Positions 16,311-25,300 of a stretch of 64,000 nucleotides of DNA are shown here, in pieces. Every line of letters begins with the position of its first letter. Positions within the stretch are counted from its first letter, which is position 1. The notes beneath the pieces were generated by a model. That model ran no database searches and was not told the origin of the DNA. It saw nothing but the letters and a program-made list of their open reading frames with translations. Source of the stretch: Streptomyces sp. LaPpAH-108 (lineage in GTDB: Bacteria; Actinomycetota; Actinomycetes; Streptomycetales; Streptomycetaceae); the NCBI RefSeq assembly GCF_000373625.1, contig NZ_KB891997.1, positions 124,001 through 188,000 of the forward strand, in the 5' to 3' direction. The position numbers and the translations under genes were made by a program.

Positions 16311-17930
16311 TCAGGTGCGGTAGCCGAGGATCGTCATCATGCCGCTCTCCGAGTGGTACTGGTTGTGGCAGTGCAGCATCCACAGGCCCGGGTTGTCGGC
16401 GTCGAAGTCGAAGACCAGCTTGCGGTGCGGCAGGACGATCGCCGTGTCCTTGCGGGCGCCCACCGCGTCGAGCCCGGTCATCGCGAAGGTGTGGCCGTGC
16501 AGATGCATGGGGTGCCACATGTCGGTGGCGTTGATGAGGGTGACCCGGACCCGCTCCCCGGCCTTCACGGGGTGGCGCTGGCGCACGTCGTACGGCTTGT
16601 GGTCGAAGCTCCAGTCGTACTTGCCCATGTTGCCCGTCGCCCTGATCCGGAACTGGCGGTCGGGCTCGCGCTCGGACAGGGCCGCCGAGTCGGCGGGGCG
16701 CAACTGGTTCGCGAGGACGATGTTCCCGTCCAGCTCGTCGGGGTGCACATCGGGGAGAGGAACGGTTCTGCTCTTGTCGGTGCGCAGCACCGCGATCGCC
16801 TGTCCGTTCTTGCCCTCGGCCTTCGCCACCAGCGGGAAGACACCGTCCTTCGCGGTGACCAGCACGTCGTAGCGCTCGGCCATGCCCACCAGCAGCGCGT
16901 CGGTGTCGCAGTGCTGCACCGGATAGCCGTCGGTGTGCGTGACCGTCATGGTGTGGCCGCCGAGCGCGACCCGGAACGCGGTCTCGGAGCCCGCGTTGAT
17001 GATGCGCAGCCGGATCCGCTCGCCGGGGCGGCAGCGGAAGCTGGTGGGCTCGCCCGGACGGCGGCCGTTGACGAGGTAGACGGGGAAGTCCACGCTGCCG
17101 CCCATGCTGTGCAGCAGGCGGCTGTAGGAGTGGTGCAGCCTGCGGTCGGGGCCGTTGTCCACATGGGTGGCGGTGGGATGGGCCGACGGGTGCTGCGGGC
17201 CCATTCCCATGTCCATGCTCATGCTGTCGAGCGTCGACGAGTCCGGGACCAGCTGGCGGAGCACCTTGTCCGGGGTGGAGCCGTTCACCCCGTCGAGCCA
17301 GTCGTCCAGGACGACGATCCACTCCTGGTCGTAGGAGAGCGGTTCGCGCGGGTCGTCGATGATGAGCGGCGCGTACAGCGCGCGGTCCGGCTGCATCCCG
17401 ACGTGCGAATGGATGAAGTAGGTCCCCGGATCGGCGGCCGTGAAGCGGTAGGTGAAGTCGGCTCCGGAGGCGACGGCCCGCTGGGTCAGACCCGGCACGC
17501 CGTCCATGTCGCAGCGCAGCCGGATGCCGTGGAAATGCAGGGTGGAGAACTCCGGCAGCCGGTTGGAGAAGGTGAAGCTCAGCACGTCACCCGCGGTGGC
17601 GCGCACCAGCGGCCCCGGGAGCTGGTCGTGGTAGGCCCAGGTCCGCACACTGCGGCCGCCGAGGTCCAGCGTGGTCTCCCGGGCGGTGAGCCCGACCATG
17701 CGCACCCGGCCCGAGCCGCGCCTGCGCTCGGCGGCCCGGACCTCCGGACCCGACGGGTCGACATATCCCTGGGGCCCCGGGGGGACGAAGGCCTTCTCGG
17801 CCGCCGACGCGCCGCTCGCCTCCGGACCCGGCCTGGGCCGGGAGCCGGAGTCCGTGCAGGCAGCCAGGAGACCCGCGCCGGCGGCAGCGAACGGGGCTCG
17901 GAGCAGGGTACGCCGCGAAGGTGTATGCAT
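16311..17930 (-). CDS. Multicopper oxidase, Tat-exported lipoprotein
   Basis: A 539-residue multicopper oxidase of the CotA/laccase type, predicted to oxidise phenolics or metal ions outside the cell. The N-terminus has a twin-arginine motif (SRRTLL) and a lipobox (LLAAC). Copper ligands are visible in four clusters: HFHG, HSHVG, HPMHLHGH and HCHNQYHSESGM. A Met/His-rich loop (MSMDMGMGPQHPSAHP, about residue 240) resembles the methionine-rich segments of copper-responsive oxidases. The ATG at 17928-17930 lacks a clear ribosome site, so the message may be leaderless. It is divergent from the toxin-antitoxin operon. Confidence 0.93.
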   Translation of the reverse strand: MHTPSRRTLLRAPFAAAGAGLLAACTDSGSRPRPGPEASGASAAEKAFVPPGPQGYVDPSGPEVRAAERRRGSGRVRMVGLTARETTLDLGGRSVRTWAYHDQLPGPLVRATAGDVLSFTFSNRLPEFSTLHFHGIRLRCDMDGVPGLTQRAVASGADFTYRFTAADPGTYFIHSHVGMQPDRALYAPLIIDDPREPLSYDQEWIVVLDDWLDGVNGSTPDKVLRQLVPDSSTLDSMSMDMGMGPQHPSAHPTATHVDNGPDRRLHHSYSRLLHSMGGSVDFPVYLVNGRRPGEPTSFRCRPGERIRLRIINAGSETAFRVALGGHTMTVTHTDGYPVQHCDTDALLVGMAERYDVLVTAKDGVFPLVAKAEGKNGQAIAVLRTDKSRTVPLPDVHPDELDGNIVLANQLRPADSAALSEREPDRQFRIRATGNMGKYDWSFDHKPYDVRQRHPVKAGERVRVTLINATDMWHPMHLHGHTFAMTGLDAVGARKDTAIVLPHRKLVFDFDADNPGLWMLHCHNQYHSESGMMTILGYRT

Positions 17931-18046
17931 AAAGGAAATAAGACACTTTTTGTGCTCATATGTGATGGATCTGGGGCGGCGCGTCCGCTGGTGTCGGCTC
18001 CGCACCGTCCCTGCCACCGGCGCGAAAGGTGCGGCAACTGGCGGAA

Positions 18047-18075
18047 TTTACGGGTAAGTACCCGCGCTGTACCGT
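18047..18075 (+). promoter_or_regulatory. Promoter and operator of the toxin-antitoxin operon
   Basis: TTTACG (18047-18052) and TACCGT (18070-18075) are separated by 17 bp, and the -10 ends six bases before the ATG at 18082, which fits a leaderless message. The spacer holds the palindrome CGGGTAAGTACCCG (18051-18064), positioned so that a bound repressor would block RNA polymerase. Autoregulation by the ribbon-helix-helix antitoxin is the likely explanation. Confidence 0.6.
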
Positions 18076-18081
18076 GAGGCC

Positions 18082-18414
18082 ATGCCAGCTCTGAATGTGG
18101 AGTTCAGCGAGCGTGAACTGGCCGACCTGCGCCAGATCGCCAAGGAGCGCGGTACGTCGATGAAGGCGCTCGTGCGCGAGGCCGCCGCCGCGGACATCGC
18201 CCGGCACCGGGCACTCCAGGAGGGCGCGGAGACGTTCCGCGGCTTCTTCGCCGCCCACGCGGCGGAGTTCGCGGCGGCCTTCCCGGACGACGAACCGGCC
18301 GTACGAAGCGCCCCCGCACCCGCATCCGCGCCCGCACCCACCAGCACATCCGCACCCGCAGCTGCCTCCGCGCCTGCCTCCGCCTCCGCCTCCGCCGACG
18401 GCGAGGCCGCCTGA
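18082..18414 (+). CDS. Ribbon-helix-helix antitoxin-like protein
   Basis: A 110-residue protein. Residues 1-40 (ALNVEFSERELADLRQIA then KERGTSMKALVREAA) fit a ribbon-helix-helix DNA-binding fold. Residues 40-75 form a helical segment that could wrap the toxin, and the last 35 residues are an Ala/Pro/Ser low-complexity tail. Three bases separate its stop from the downstream Fic-like gene, the usual antitoxin-first order. It probably neutralises that toxin and represses its own promoter through the palindrome just upstream. Confidence 0.75.
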   Translation: MPALNVEFSERELADLRQIAKERGTSMKALVREAAAADIARHRALQEGAETFRGFFAAHAAEFAAAFPDDEPAVRSAPAPASAPAPTSTSAPAAASAPASASASADGEAA

Positions 18415-18417
18415 GCG

Positions 18418-18798
18418 ATGCCGTCGCCCGTCATCCACATCGACGTCCCCTGGCTGCTGCGGCGGTACGAGGAGGTGCTGCCCGGAGCGGCGGCGGTGGG
18501 GGACCTGTCCGTACTGGTCGCCGCCGTGGCCCGGCACCGGGTGGAGCCGCCGGGGCCCGGGGTGGAGGCCGACGCCGCCTGGCGCGCGGCAGCCCTGCTG
18601 CACACCCTCGCCGTGCTCCGGCCGCTGCCCTCGGCCAACGCGCGGTTCGCCTGCGCCACCGCCGTCGCCTATCTGGCCGTCAGCGGCGCCCGGATCGAAC
18701 CGCCGCCCGGCGCCCTCACCGCACTCGTACGCGACCTGCGCTCCGGCGCCGCCGACGTGCACGGCGCGGCCGGCCGGCTCCGTTCCTGGCAGATCTGA
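18418..18798 (+). CDS. Fic/Doc-like toxin component, degenerate motif
   Basis: A 126-residue mostly helical protein like the small Fic-family toxins annotated in Streptomyces. The opening HIDVPWLLRRYEEVLPG matches the Doc N-terminus and LPSANARFACATAVAYL aligns with the Fic motif HxFxDxNKR. The catalytic histidine and acidic residue appear replaced (RPLPSANARF), so classical AMP or phosphate transfer is doubtful. It could be an inactive relic, a binding protein or a variant toxin. It is translationally coupled to the upstream antitoxin-like gene. Confidence 0.7.
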   Translation: MPSPVIHIDVPWLLRRYEEVLPGAAAVGDLSVLVAAVARHRVEPPGPGVEADAAWRAAALLHTLAVLRPLPSANARFACATAVAYLAVSGARIEPPPGALTALVRDLRSGAADVHGAAGRLRSWQI

Positions 18799-19244
18799 CA
18801 CCGCCCGGCGGACGGGGGAAGCCGTCGTGACCGCCGGCCGGGGCGGTGGGAACGGGCCGACCGGCCTGCCCCGTACGCGGAACCGCCGTTCCGCCGGGGC
18901 CTCCCGAGAAGGACCGGGACCAAGTCCACACCGCCGTGCCGCCCGGCGACACCGTGCGCGGCGGGGCATCGGGTGCGCGTGTTTCACACGGGGCGCGAGA
19001 GAACACACCGCCGTGGGTTTCGAAGAGTTCCTTTCAAAACCGGTGATGTGGGACGGGCGCCTTGTTGCTTGTGCAGAAGTTGTGCGAGGGTTGACACACC
19101 CGCGCGGGGGGTAAGGTCCGGGACCGCTTCGGCAGTTGAGGAACCGGAGCGGGGGCGACACCGGTGACTTCCCGCTCCCTGTGCGCACCCCGGAGGTCCG
19201 CTCCCGGCTCCCACGCACCGCACGCGCCAAAGGAAACCGCTCAA
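18799..19244. other. Intergenic region with candidate promoter
   Basis: This 446-bp gap separates the toxin gene from the second sigma/lectin fusion. TTGACA at 19091-19096 and TAAGGT at 19112-19117 resemble a vegetative promoter but with a short 15-bp spacer. If used, the leader is about 120 nt. The segment 18990-19060 is relatively AT-rich. No coding sequence or strong terminator was recognised. Confidence 0.4.
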
Positions 19245-20900
19245 GTGACCACCCCTCGACCTCCCCGTCCCCCGTACCCGCAAGGCGGCGACCCGGGTGA
19301 GTCCGACGAGTCGCTCGCCGCGCCCCTGCGCGCCGGTTCCGACGCGGAGTCTTCCCGCTCCGCCGCCCTGCTGATGGCCCGTCACTGGCAGCCCGCCACC
19401 GACTACGCGGTCATCTGCCTGGCGACGTCCGGCCCTGTCGCCCAGATGGTCACGGCGGCGGCCTTCCACCAGGTGCTCGACCGGCTCCGCTTCGGCGAGC
19501 CCGCCGTGGCCCTGCGCCCCCGGCTGCTCCTCACCGTGCGCGACACGATCGTGGACTGGGCCGCCACCGACCGGATCACCGCCGCGCTGCCCGGCCTCGG
19601 CAAGCCCGCGGGCGGACGCGGGATGCGCGCCGCCAAGTCGCTCACCCCGGAGAACCGCGCCCTCGCCGAGCGCTCCTTCCACGCCCTGGCCCCGCTGGAG
19701 CAGGCCCTGCTGTGGCACACCGCCGTCGAAGCGGAGCCGACCGGCGTCCCGGCCGTGCTGCTCGGCCTGGACGAGGCGAGCGCCGCCGCCGCGCTGGAAC
19801 AGGCCCGGGAGCGCTTCCGCGAGGGCTGTGTGCGCGCCCACCGCGAGCTGGCGCCCAGCGCCGAGTGCCGCCACTACAACCGCCTCTTCGACGTGCCGAT
19901 CCGCCGGGGCGGCGACCTGCTCCCCGACGTGCGCAGGCACCTGGCCTCCTGCGCCTACTGCCGCCACGCCGCCGAACAGCTCGGCCAGATCGACACCGCG
20001 CTCGGCGCCCTGCTCGCCGAGGCCGTCCTCGGCTGGGGCGCCCGCCGCTATCTCGACTCCCGCCCCGGCCGCTCCGGCTCCGGTGCCGCGCTCGGCACCT
20101 CCCGCCGCCCGGGCGGTCGCAGGCGCGGCGGCGGCAAGCGCGGCGCGACGGCCGCGAGCGGCGACGGCACGGGCCGCCGCCGGGGCGGCGAGGGCCCGCT
20201 CGCCCGCGTCGTCGGGGTCCTCTCGCCCAAGGGGGTGCTCACCGGCGTCGGGGTCGCCTCCGCCGGAATCCTCGTGACCGTGCTCGCCGTCGGCGCCTGG
20301 CCGGGCGGCGGCGACGGCACCTCCCAGGTCGCCTCCACCGGTGCCGAGCCCGCCGCCGACCCCCGCACCGCGCAGCCGTCCGACGGCACGTCACCGTCCG
20401 TGCCCGCCGCCTCTCCTACCGCCGTGGCGGTCCCCACGGCCGGGCACCCCTTCCGACTGCGCAACGTCGGCGCCGACCTCTGCCTGAGCGTCAAGGGCGA
20501 GCCCCGCACCGGCGCCGCGACCACGCTGGCCCTGTGCTCCGGCGACGACATCCAGCGCTGGACCTACGACGCCGACGGGCTGCTGCACAGCGCCGCCGAC
20601 CCCCAGCTGTGCCTGGACTCGCACGCCGACCCCGGCGTGGTCATCCTCGGCACCTGCGCCGACGCCGGTACGGAGCGCGCGGACGACGTGCGCTACGACC
20701 TCACGGTGCGCGGCGACCTGCTGCCCCGCTGGGACCGGACGCTGGCCCTCGCGGCGGCGGACACCCGGCCCGGCTCCGACATCGTGGCCGCCTTCCGGGA
20801 CCGCTCGGCCGGGCAGCGCTGGCTGACGGACACGCCGTCGGCGAGTCCCGACGCGCTGTCCATATCTGGGGCTTCGGAACCGCCGCGCCAAGGAGCGTAG
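19245..20900 (+). CDS. ECF-sigma-like / zinc-finger / membrane / ricin-lectin fusion protein (paralogue 2)
   Basis: A 551-residue paralogue of the protein at 6911-8818 with the same order of parts: a sigma-like N-terminus (LLMARHWQPATDYAVICLAT; RSFHALAPLEQALLWHTAVE; LLGLDEASAAAALEQARERF), the ZAS-type HLASCAYC at about residues 232-239, a basic Arg/Gly linker, a membrane helix at about 329-352, and a ricin-B trefoil at about 401-530 ending in QRWL. The GTG at 19245 follows AAAGGAA with good spacing. Shared segments such as RVHRELAP-like and FRRG/IRRGGD around the zinc finger show common descent. The sigma part is more diverged here than in paralogue 1, so DNA binding is less sure. Confidence 0.8.
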   Translation: MTTPRPPRPPYPQGGDPGESDESLAAPLRAGSDAESSRSAALLMARHWQPATDYAVICLATSGPVAQMVTAAAFHQVLDRLRFGEPAVALRPRLLLTVRDTIVDWAATDRITAALPGLGKPAGGRGMRAAKSLTPENRALAERSFHALAPLEQALLWHTAVEAEPTGVPAVLLGLDEASAAAALEQARERFREGCVRAHRELAPSAECRHYNRLFDVPIRRGGDLLPDVRRHLASCAYCRHAAEQLGQIDTALGALLAEAVLGWGARRYLDSRPGRSGSGAALGTSRRPGGRRRGGGKRGATAASGDGTGRRRGGEGPLARVVGVLSPKGVLTGVGVASAGILVTVLAVGAWPGGGDGTSQVASTGAEPAADPRTAQPSDGTSPSVPAASPTAVAVPTAGHPFRLRNVGADLCLSVKGEPRTGAATTLALCSGDDIQRWTYDADGLLHSAADPQLCLDSHADPGVVILGTCADAGTERADDVRYDLTVRGDLLPRWDRTLALAAADTRPGSDIVAAFRDRSAGQRWLTDTPSASPDALSISGASEPPRQGA

Positions 20901-20965
20901 GGCCTGCGGCGCTTTGGCCGGAGAACATGGGGGGTTCTCGCCGTTGGCAGGTGCCGGATCGGTGT

Positions 20966-20994
20966 GGCTGGTCGCGCAGTTCCCCGCGCCCCTG
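20966..20994 (+). repeat. Half of a dispersed Streptomyces GC-rich repeat
   Basis: The sequence beginning TGGCTGGTCGCGCAGTTCCC and continuing CGCGCCCCT matches one arm of a palindromic intergenic element that I recall as very common in Streptomyces genomes. The second arm (GGGGCGCGGGGAACTGCGCG) is not present, so this is a half-copy. It lies between convergent genes. Confidence 0.5.
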
Positions 20995-21024
20995 GGGGGT
21001 TGTCCGTGCCCTTGGCTTCTCGGC

Positions 21025-22182
21025 TCAGGTCAGCGAGTCCGGGCCCACCGTCGCTACGGAGGCGTGGCCGGAGAGGGCCATCGTCAGGTCCAGTTCTGCC
21101 AGCAGGCTGCGGATCACGTGGTCCACGCCCGCTTGGCCGTCCAGGCCGAGGCCGTATACGTAAGGGCGGCCTAGGAGCACCGTACGGGCGCCCAGGGCGA
21201 GGGCCTTGAACATGTCGTCGCCGGTGCGTATGCCGCTGTCGAAGAGCACGGTGAGCCGGTCGCCGACGGCCTCGGCCACCCGGGGCAGCGCGTCGGCCGC
21301 GGCGACGGAACCGGCGACCTGGCGGCCTCCGTGGTTGGAGACCACCACCCCGTCCATCCCGGCGTCGGCGGCGAGGCGGGCGTCGTCCGGGTGCAGGATG
21401 CCCTTGAGCACGATCGGGCCGTCCCAGTGTTCGCGCAGGAACTCCAGGTCCGGCCAGGTGTGCCCGGCGTCCCCGAACAGAGCGAGGAAGCGCAGCACGG
21501 CCGCGTTCGGGTCCTCGTGCACCGGCTTGGCCAGCCCCGCCTGGAACGCCGGGTCGGTGAAGTAGTTGGCGGTGCCGACGCCGTGCAGGAACGGCAGATA
21601 CGCCCGGTCCAGGTCGCGCGGGCGCCAGGACAGCAGCGGGGTGTCCAGCGTGACCACCAGCACCGAGTACCCGGACGCCTTCGCGCGGGCCAGGAAGCTG
21701 GCCGTCACCTCCCGGTCGCTGCCCCAGTACAGCTGGAACCAGCGCTCGGCGTCCCCCATCGCCTCCGCGACCTCCTCCAGCGGCGTGCTCGACGCCGACG
21801 ACAGGATGTACGGCACACCCCGCGCGGCGGCGGCCCGGGCGGCCCCGGACTCCGCCTCGGGGTGCATGATCGACAGCACTCCGACCGGCGCGAGGGCCAG
21901 CGGCGCGGGCAGGGTGCGCCCCAGCACCTCGGTGGACAGGTCGCGTTCGCGTACGTCCCGCAGCATCCGGGGCACGATCCGTCGCCGCTCCAGCGCGGCC
22001 CGGTTGGCCCGCGCCGTGCTCCCGTCCCCGGCGCTCCCCGCGACGTACCCCACGGGGCCGGGGCCGAGCCGGTGTTCGGCCAGCTCCTCCAGGCGGGTCA
22101 GATCGGTGGGGAGCCGGGGCACCGCACCGGTCATCCCGTTCAGATAGATCTCGTACTGGAAATCCGCCCACTGCCCGACCAT
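21025..22182 (-). CDS. Alpha-hydroxy-acid oxidase, lactate 2-monooxygenase-like
   Basis: A 385-residue FMN-dependent TIM-barrel enzyme of the lactate oxidase/glycolate oxidase family. The active-site motif SNHGGRQVAGS carries the catalytic His and Arg; LAPVGVLSIMHPEAE and VLFDSGIRTGDDMFKALALG contact FMN. The long insertion and the N-terminal QYEIYLNG segment favour lactate 2-monooxygenase, which converts L-lactate to acetate and CO2. GGAGGGAG lies just before the ATG at 22180-22182. It is divergent from the AfsR-like gene. Confidence 0.9.
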   Translation of the reverse strand: MVGQWADFQYEIYLNGMTGAVPRLPTDLTRLEELAEHRLGPGPVGYVAGSAGDGSTARANRAALERRRIVPRMLRDVRERDLSTEVLGRTLPAPLALAPVGVLSIMHPEAESGAARAAAARGVPYILSSASSTPLEEVAEAMGDAERWFQLYWGSDREVTASFLARAKASGYSVLVVTLDTPLLSWRPRDLDRAYLPFLHGVGTANYFTDPAFQAGLAKPVHEDPNAAVLRFLALFGDAGHTWPDLEFLREHWDGPIVLKGILHPDDARLAADAGMDGVVVSNHGGRQVAGSVAAADALPRVAEAVGDRLTVLFDSGIRTGDDMFKALALGARTVLLGRPYVYGLGLDGQAGVDHVIRSLLAELDLTMALSGHASVATVGPDSLT

Positions 22183-22340
22183 GATCCGGCTCCCTCCACT
22201 CCGCCACGGACAACCGGCCCCGTAGGGACCGGCGTCGATCCTAGGCGGGCGCGCGCCGCTGGTCAGGAGTCGGGACGCGGCCCTGGAAACCGGGGACTTG
22301 CGGGCGTCACCGGCCCGGAGACGCCCGCCCGGGAGCGTGG

Positions 22341-22346
22341 CAAAAT
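22341..22346 (+). promoter_or_regulatory. Candidate -10 of a leaderless AfsR-like transcript
   Basis: CAAAAT at 22341-22346 ends six bases before the GTG start at 22353, in otherwise GC-rich DNA with no Shine-Dalgarno sequence, which is the usual arrangement for leaderless messages in Streptomyces. A matching -35 was not obvious. Confidence 0.4.
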
Positions 22347-22352
22347 CGGCGG

Positions 22353-25300
22353 GTGCAGATCGGGATGCTGGGGCCGTTGACGGTGCGCGCGGACGACGGT
22401 GGTCCGGTCGACGTGCCGGGGGCGCGGCTGCGGGGGCTGCTGGCCGCGCTGGCGCTCAGGGCGGGGCAGCCGGTCCCGAAGGCGTCGCTCGTGGACTGGA
22501 TCTGGGGCGAACTGCCGCCCGCCGACGCCGCGAACCCCCTCCAGCGGCTGGTGTCCCGGCTGCGGAAGCTGCTGCCGGACGGCGCGATCGAGGGGCGCAC
22601 GGAGGGGTACCGGCTGCGCGTGGAGCCGGACGCCGTGGACGCCGTACGGTTCGAGCGGCTGGTCGGGGAGGCCCAGGGGCGGGACGCGTTCGGGCGGGTG
22701 CGGCTGCTGCGGGAGGCGCTGGGGCTGTGGCGGGGCGCGGCACTTCAGGACGTGGGGCTCGGCGGCGGTGCGGCGTTCGACGCGGTCGTGGCCCGGCTGG
22801 AGGGGCTGCGGCTGAGTGCCGTCGAGGAGCGGGCCGAGGCGGATCTCGCCCTCGGGCGCGGGGCGGAGACGGTCACGGAGCTGACCGCTCTGGTGGCCGC
22901 GCATCCGCTGCGGGAACGGCTCGTGGCGGCGCTGATGCGTGCCCTGGTCGCGGCCGGGCGGGACAGCGAGGCGCTGCTCGTGTACCAGCGGGCGCGGGAG
23001 GCGCTGGCGGACACGCTGGGCGTCGATCCCTCGCCGGAGCTGGCCGCGCTCCATGTCTCCCTGCTGCGCGGGGAGTCGGGCCGCGCGGAGGCGAGCCGGA
23101 AGACCAACCTGCGGGCCGAGCTGACCACGTTCGTGGGCCGGGGCGACGAGGTGGAGGCGGTGCGCGGGCTCGTCACCGAGCACCGGCTCACCACCGTGAT
23201 CGGGCCCGGCGGGGCGGGGAAGACCCGGCTCGCCACCGAGACCGCGCGCACGCTGCTCGGCGAACTCCCCGACGGGGCCTGGCTGGTGGAGCTGGCCAGG
23301 GTCGGCGCCGACGGCGATGTGGCACAGGCGACCCTCTCCGGGCTCGGTCTGCGGGATACCCTCCTCGGCGGGGCCCCGCACGCGGAGCCGGTGGACCGGC
23401 TCGTCGCCGCGATCCGCGAGCGCGAGGCGCTGCTGATCCTGGACAACTGCGAGCATCTGATCGAGTCCGCGGCGCTGTTCGCCCACCGGGTCCTCGGGGA
23501 GTGCCGGAGGCTGCGCATCCTGGCGACCAGCCGGGAACCGCTCGGCATCACCGGCGAGGCCCTGTGGCCGGTCGAGCCGCTGGCCCTGCCTGCGGCGGAC
23601 GCCGCCCCCGGCGAGATCGCCGCCGCACCGGCCGTACGGCTGCTGCGGGACCGGGCGTCGGCCGTGCGCCGGGACCTCGCGGACGACACCGGCACGCTGG
23701 CGACCATGGTGCGGGTCTGCCGGGCGCTGGACGGACTGCCGCTGGCCATCGAGCTGGCCGCCGCCCGGCTGCGCACCATGTCCGTCGACCAGCTCGCGGG
23801 CGGCCTCGACGACCGCTTCCGCCTGCTGACCGGCGGCAGCCGCACCGCCCTGCCCCGGCACAAGACCCTGCGCGCGGCCGTCGACTGGAGCTGGGAACTG
23901 CTCACCGACGCCGAGCGGGCCGTGCTGCGCAGACTCGCGGTGTTCTCCGGCGCGGCGAGCCTGGAGGCGGCCGAACGGGTCTGCGCGGGCGAGGAGTTCG
24001 CGCGGGAAGAGGCCGCCCGGGACGGGATCGCCCGGAAGGAGGTCGCCCGGGAGGAGGTCTTCGAACTGCTCACCGCGCTCACGGAGAAGTCGCTGCTGCG
24101 CGCCGAGGGCGACGGCGCCCCGCGCTACCGCATGACCGGCACCATCAAGGAGTACGCCGGGCACCGTCTCGCGGAGGCCGGGGAGGCGGATCGCGCCCGC
24201 CGGGCCCACCTCGCGCATGTCACCGAACTCGCCGAGACCGCCGAGCCGCAGCTGCGCCGCGCGGGCCAACTCCACTGGCTGGCACGGCTGGAGGCCGAGC
24301 ACGACGACATCGCGGCGGCCATGCGCGGCGCGCTCGCGGCGGGCGACGCACAGGCGGCGATGCGGCTGGCGGCGGGCGCGGGCTGGTACTGGTGGCTCGG
24401 CGGACACCGCGCCGAGGGCATGGAGCTGATCACCGCCGCCACGAAGGTGCCCGGCGAGGTGGCCGACGAGGTCCGGGCCACGGTGTACGCCCTGTACTCG
24501 ATGTTCGCGACCTCCGGGCGGGGCGACGCCCAGCAGGCCGCGGAGTGGATCCACGAGGCACATCGGCTCAACGAGGGCCTGCGGGGCGGCGGTCATCCGG
24601 CGCTGGGGCTCGTGGGCGCCCTGGTGCGTCTGCTGCGCGGGCCCGAGGAGGCACTGACCGCGTTCGAGCCGCTGCTCACCGACGCGGACCCCTGGGTGCG
24701 TGCCCTGGCCCGGCTGCACATGGGCAAGATGCGGATCGTGCTCGGCCGCAGCGGACGGGAGGCGGACGCCCATCTGGAGGCGGCGCTCGCGGAGTTCAGG
24801 GCGCTCGGGGAGCGGTTCGGGATCGCGTTCGCGCAGACCGAGCTGGCCGACCGCATCGCCGCGCGGGGCGAGTTCGCCGCCGCCTGCGCGCACTACGAGC
24901 AGGCCGTCGCGGTCGTCACCGAGGTCGGCGCCGCCGAGGACGTCATCCGGATGCGGTCACGGCAGGCCCAGTTGTCCTGGCTGCTCGGCGACCGGGCGGC
25001 GAGCACGGCGGCCCTGGCCGAGGCGCGGCGCTGGGCCGAGCGGGTCACCTGGCCGGACGCGCTGGCCGAACTGGCCTTCGCGCAAGCGGGACTTGCCCGC
25101 TGGGACGGGGACGCCGAGGAAGCACGCGCCCAACTCGACAGCGCGACCGCCCTGTTGCGCGACGAGGCCGAGCTGCCGCACATCCGCGCGATCAGACACG
25201 ACCTGCTCGGCCACCTCGCCGACGACCTGGACGAGGCCCGCACCCACCGTGCGGCGGCCTGCGCGGCGGCGGCCGAGTCGGGGTACGCGCAGGCGATCGC

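Noticed and set aside
13767..18077. A 1436-residue plus-strand frame opposite the phosphatase and oxidase genes.
   Set aside because: Antisense artefact of two well-supported minus-strand genes; no signal or domain.
19091..19117. TTGACA/TAAGGT as a certain promoter for the second sigma/lectin gene.
   Set aside because: The 15-bp spacer is short for a vegetative promoter, so it is recorded only as a candidate within the intergenic entry.
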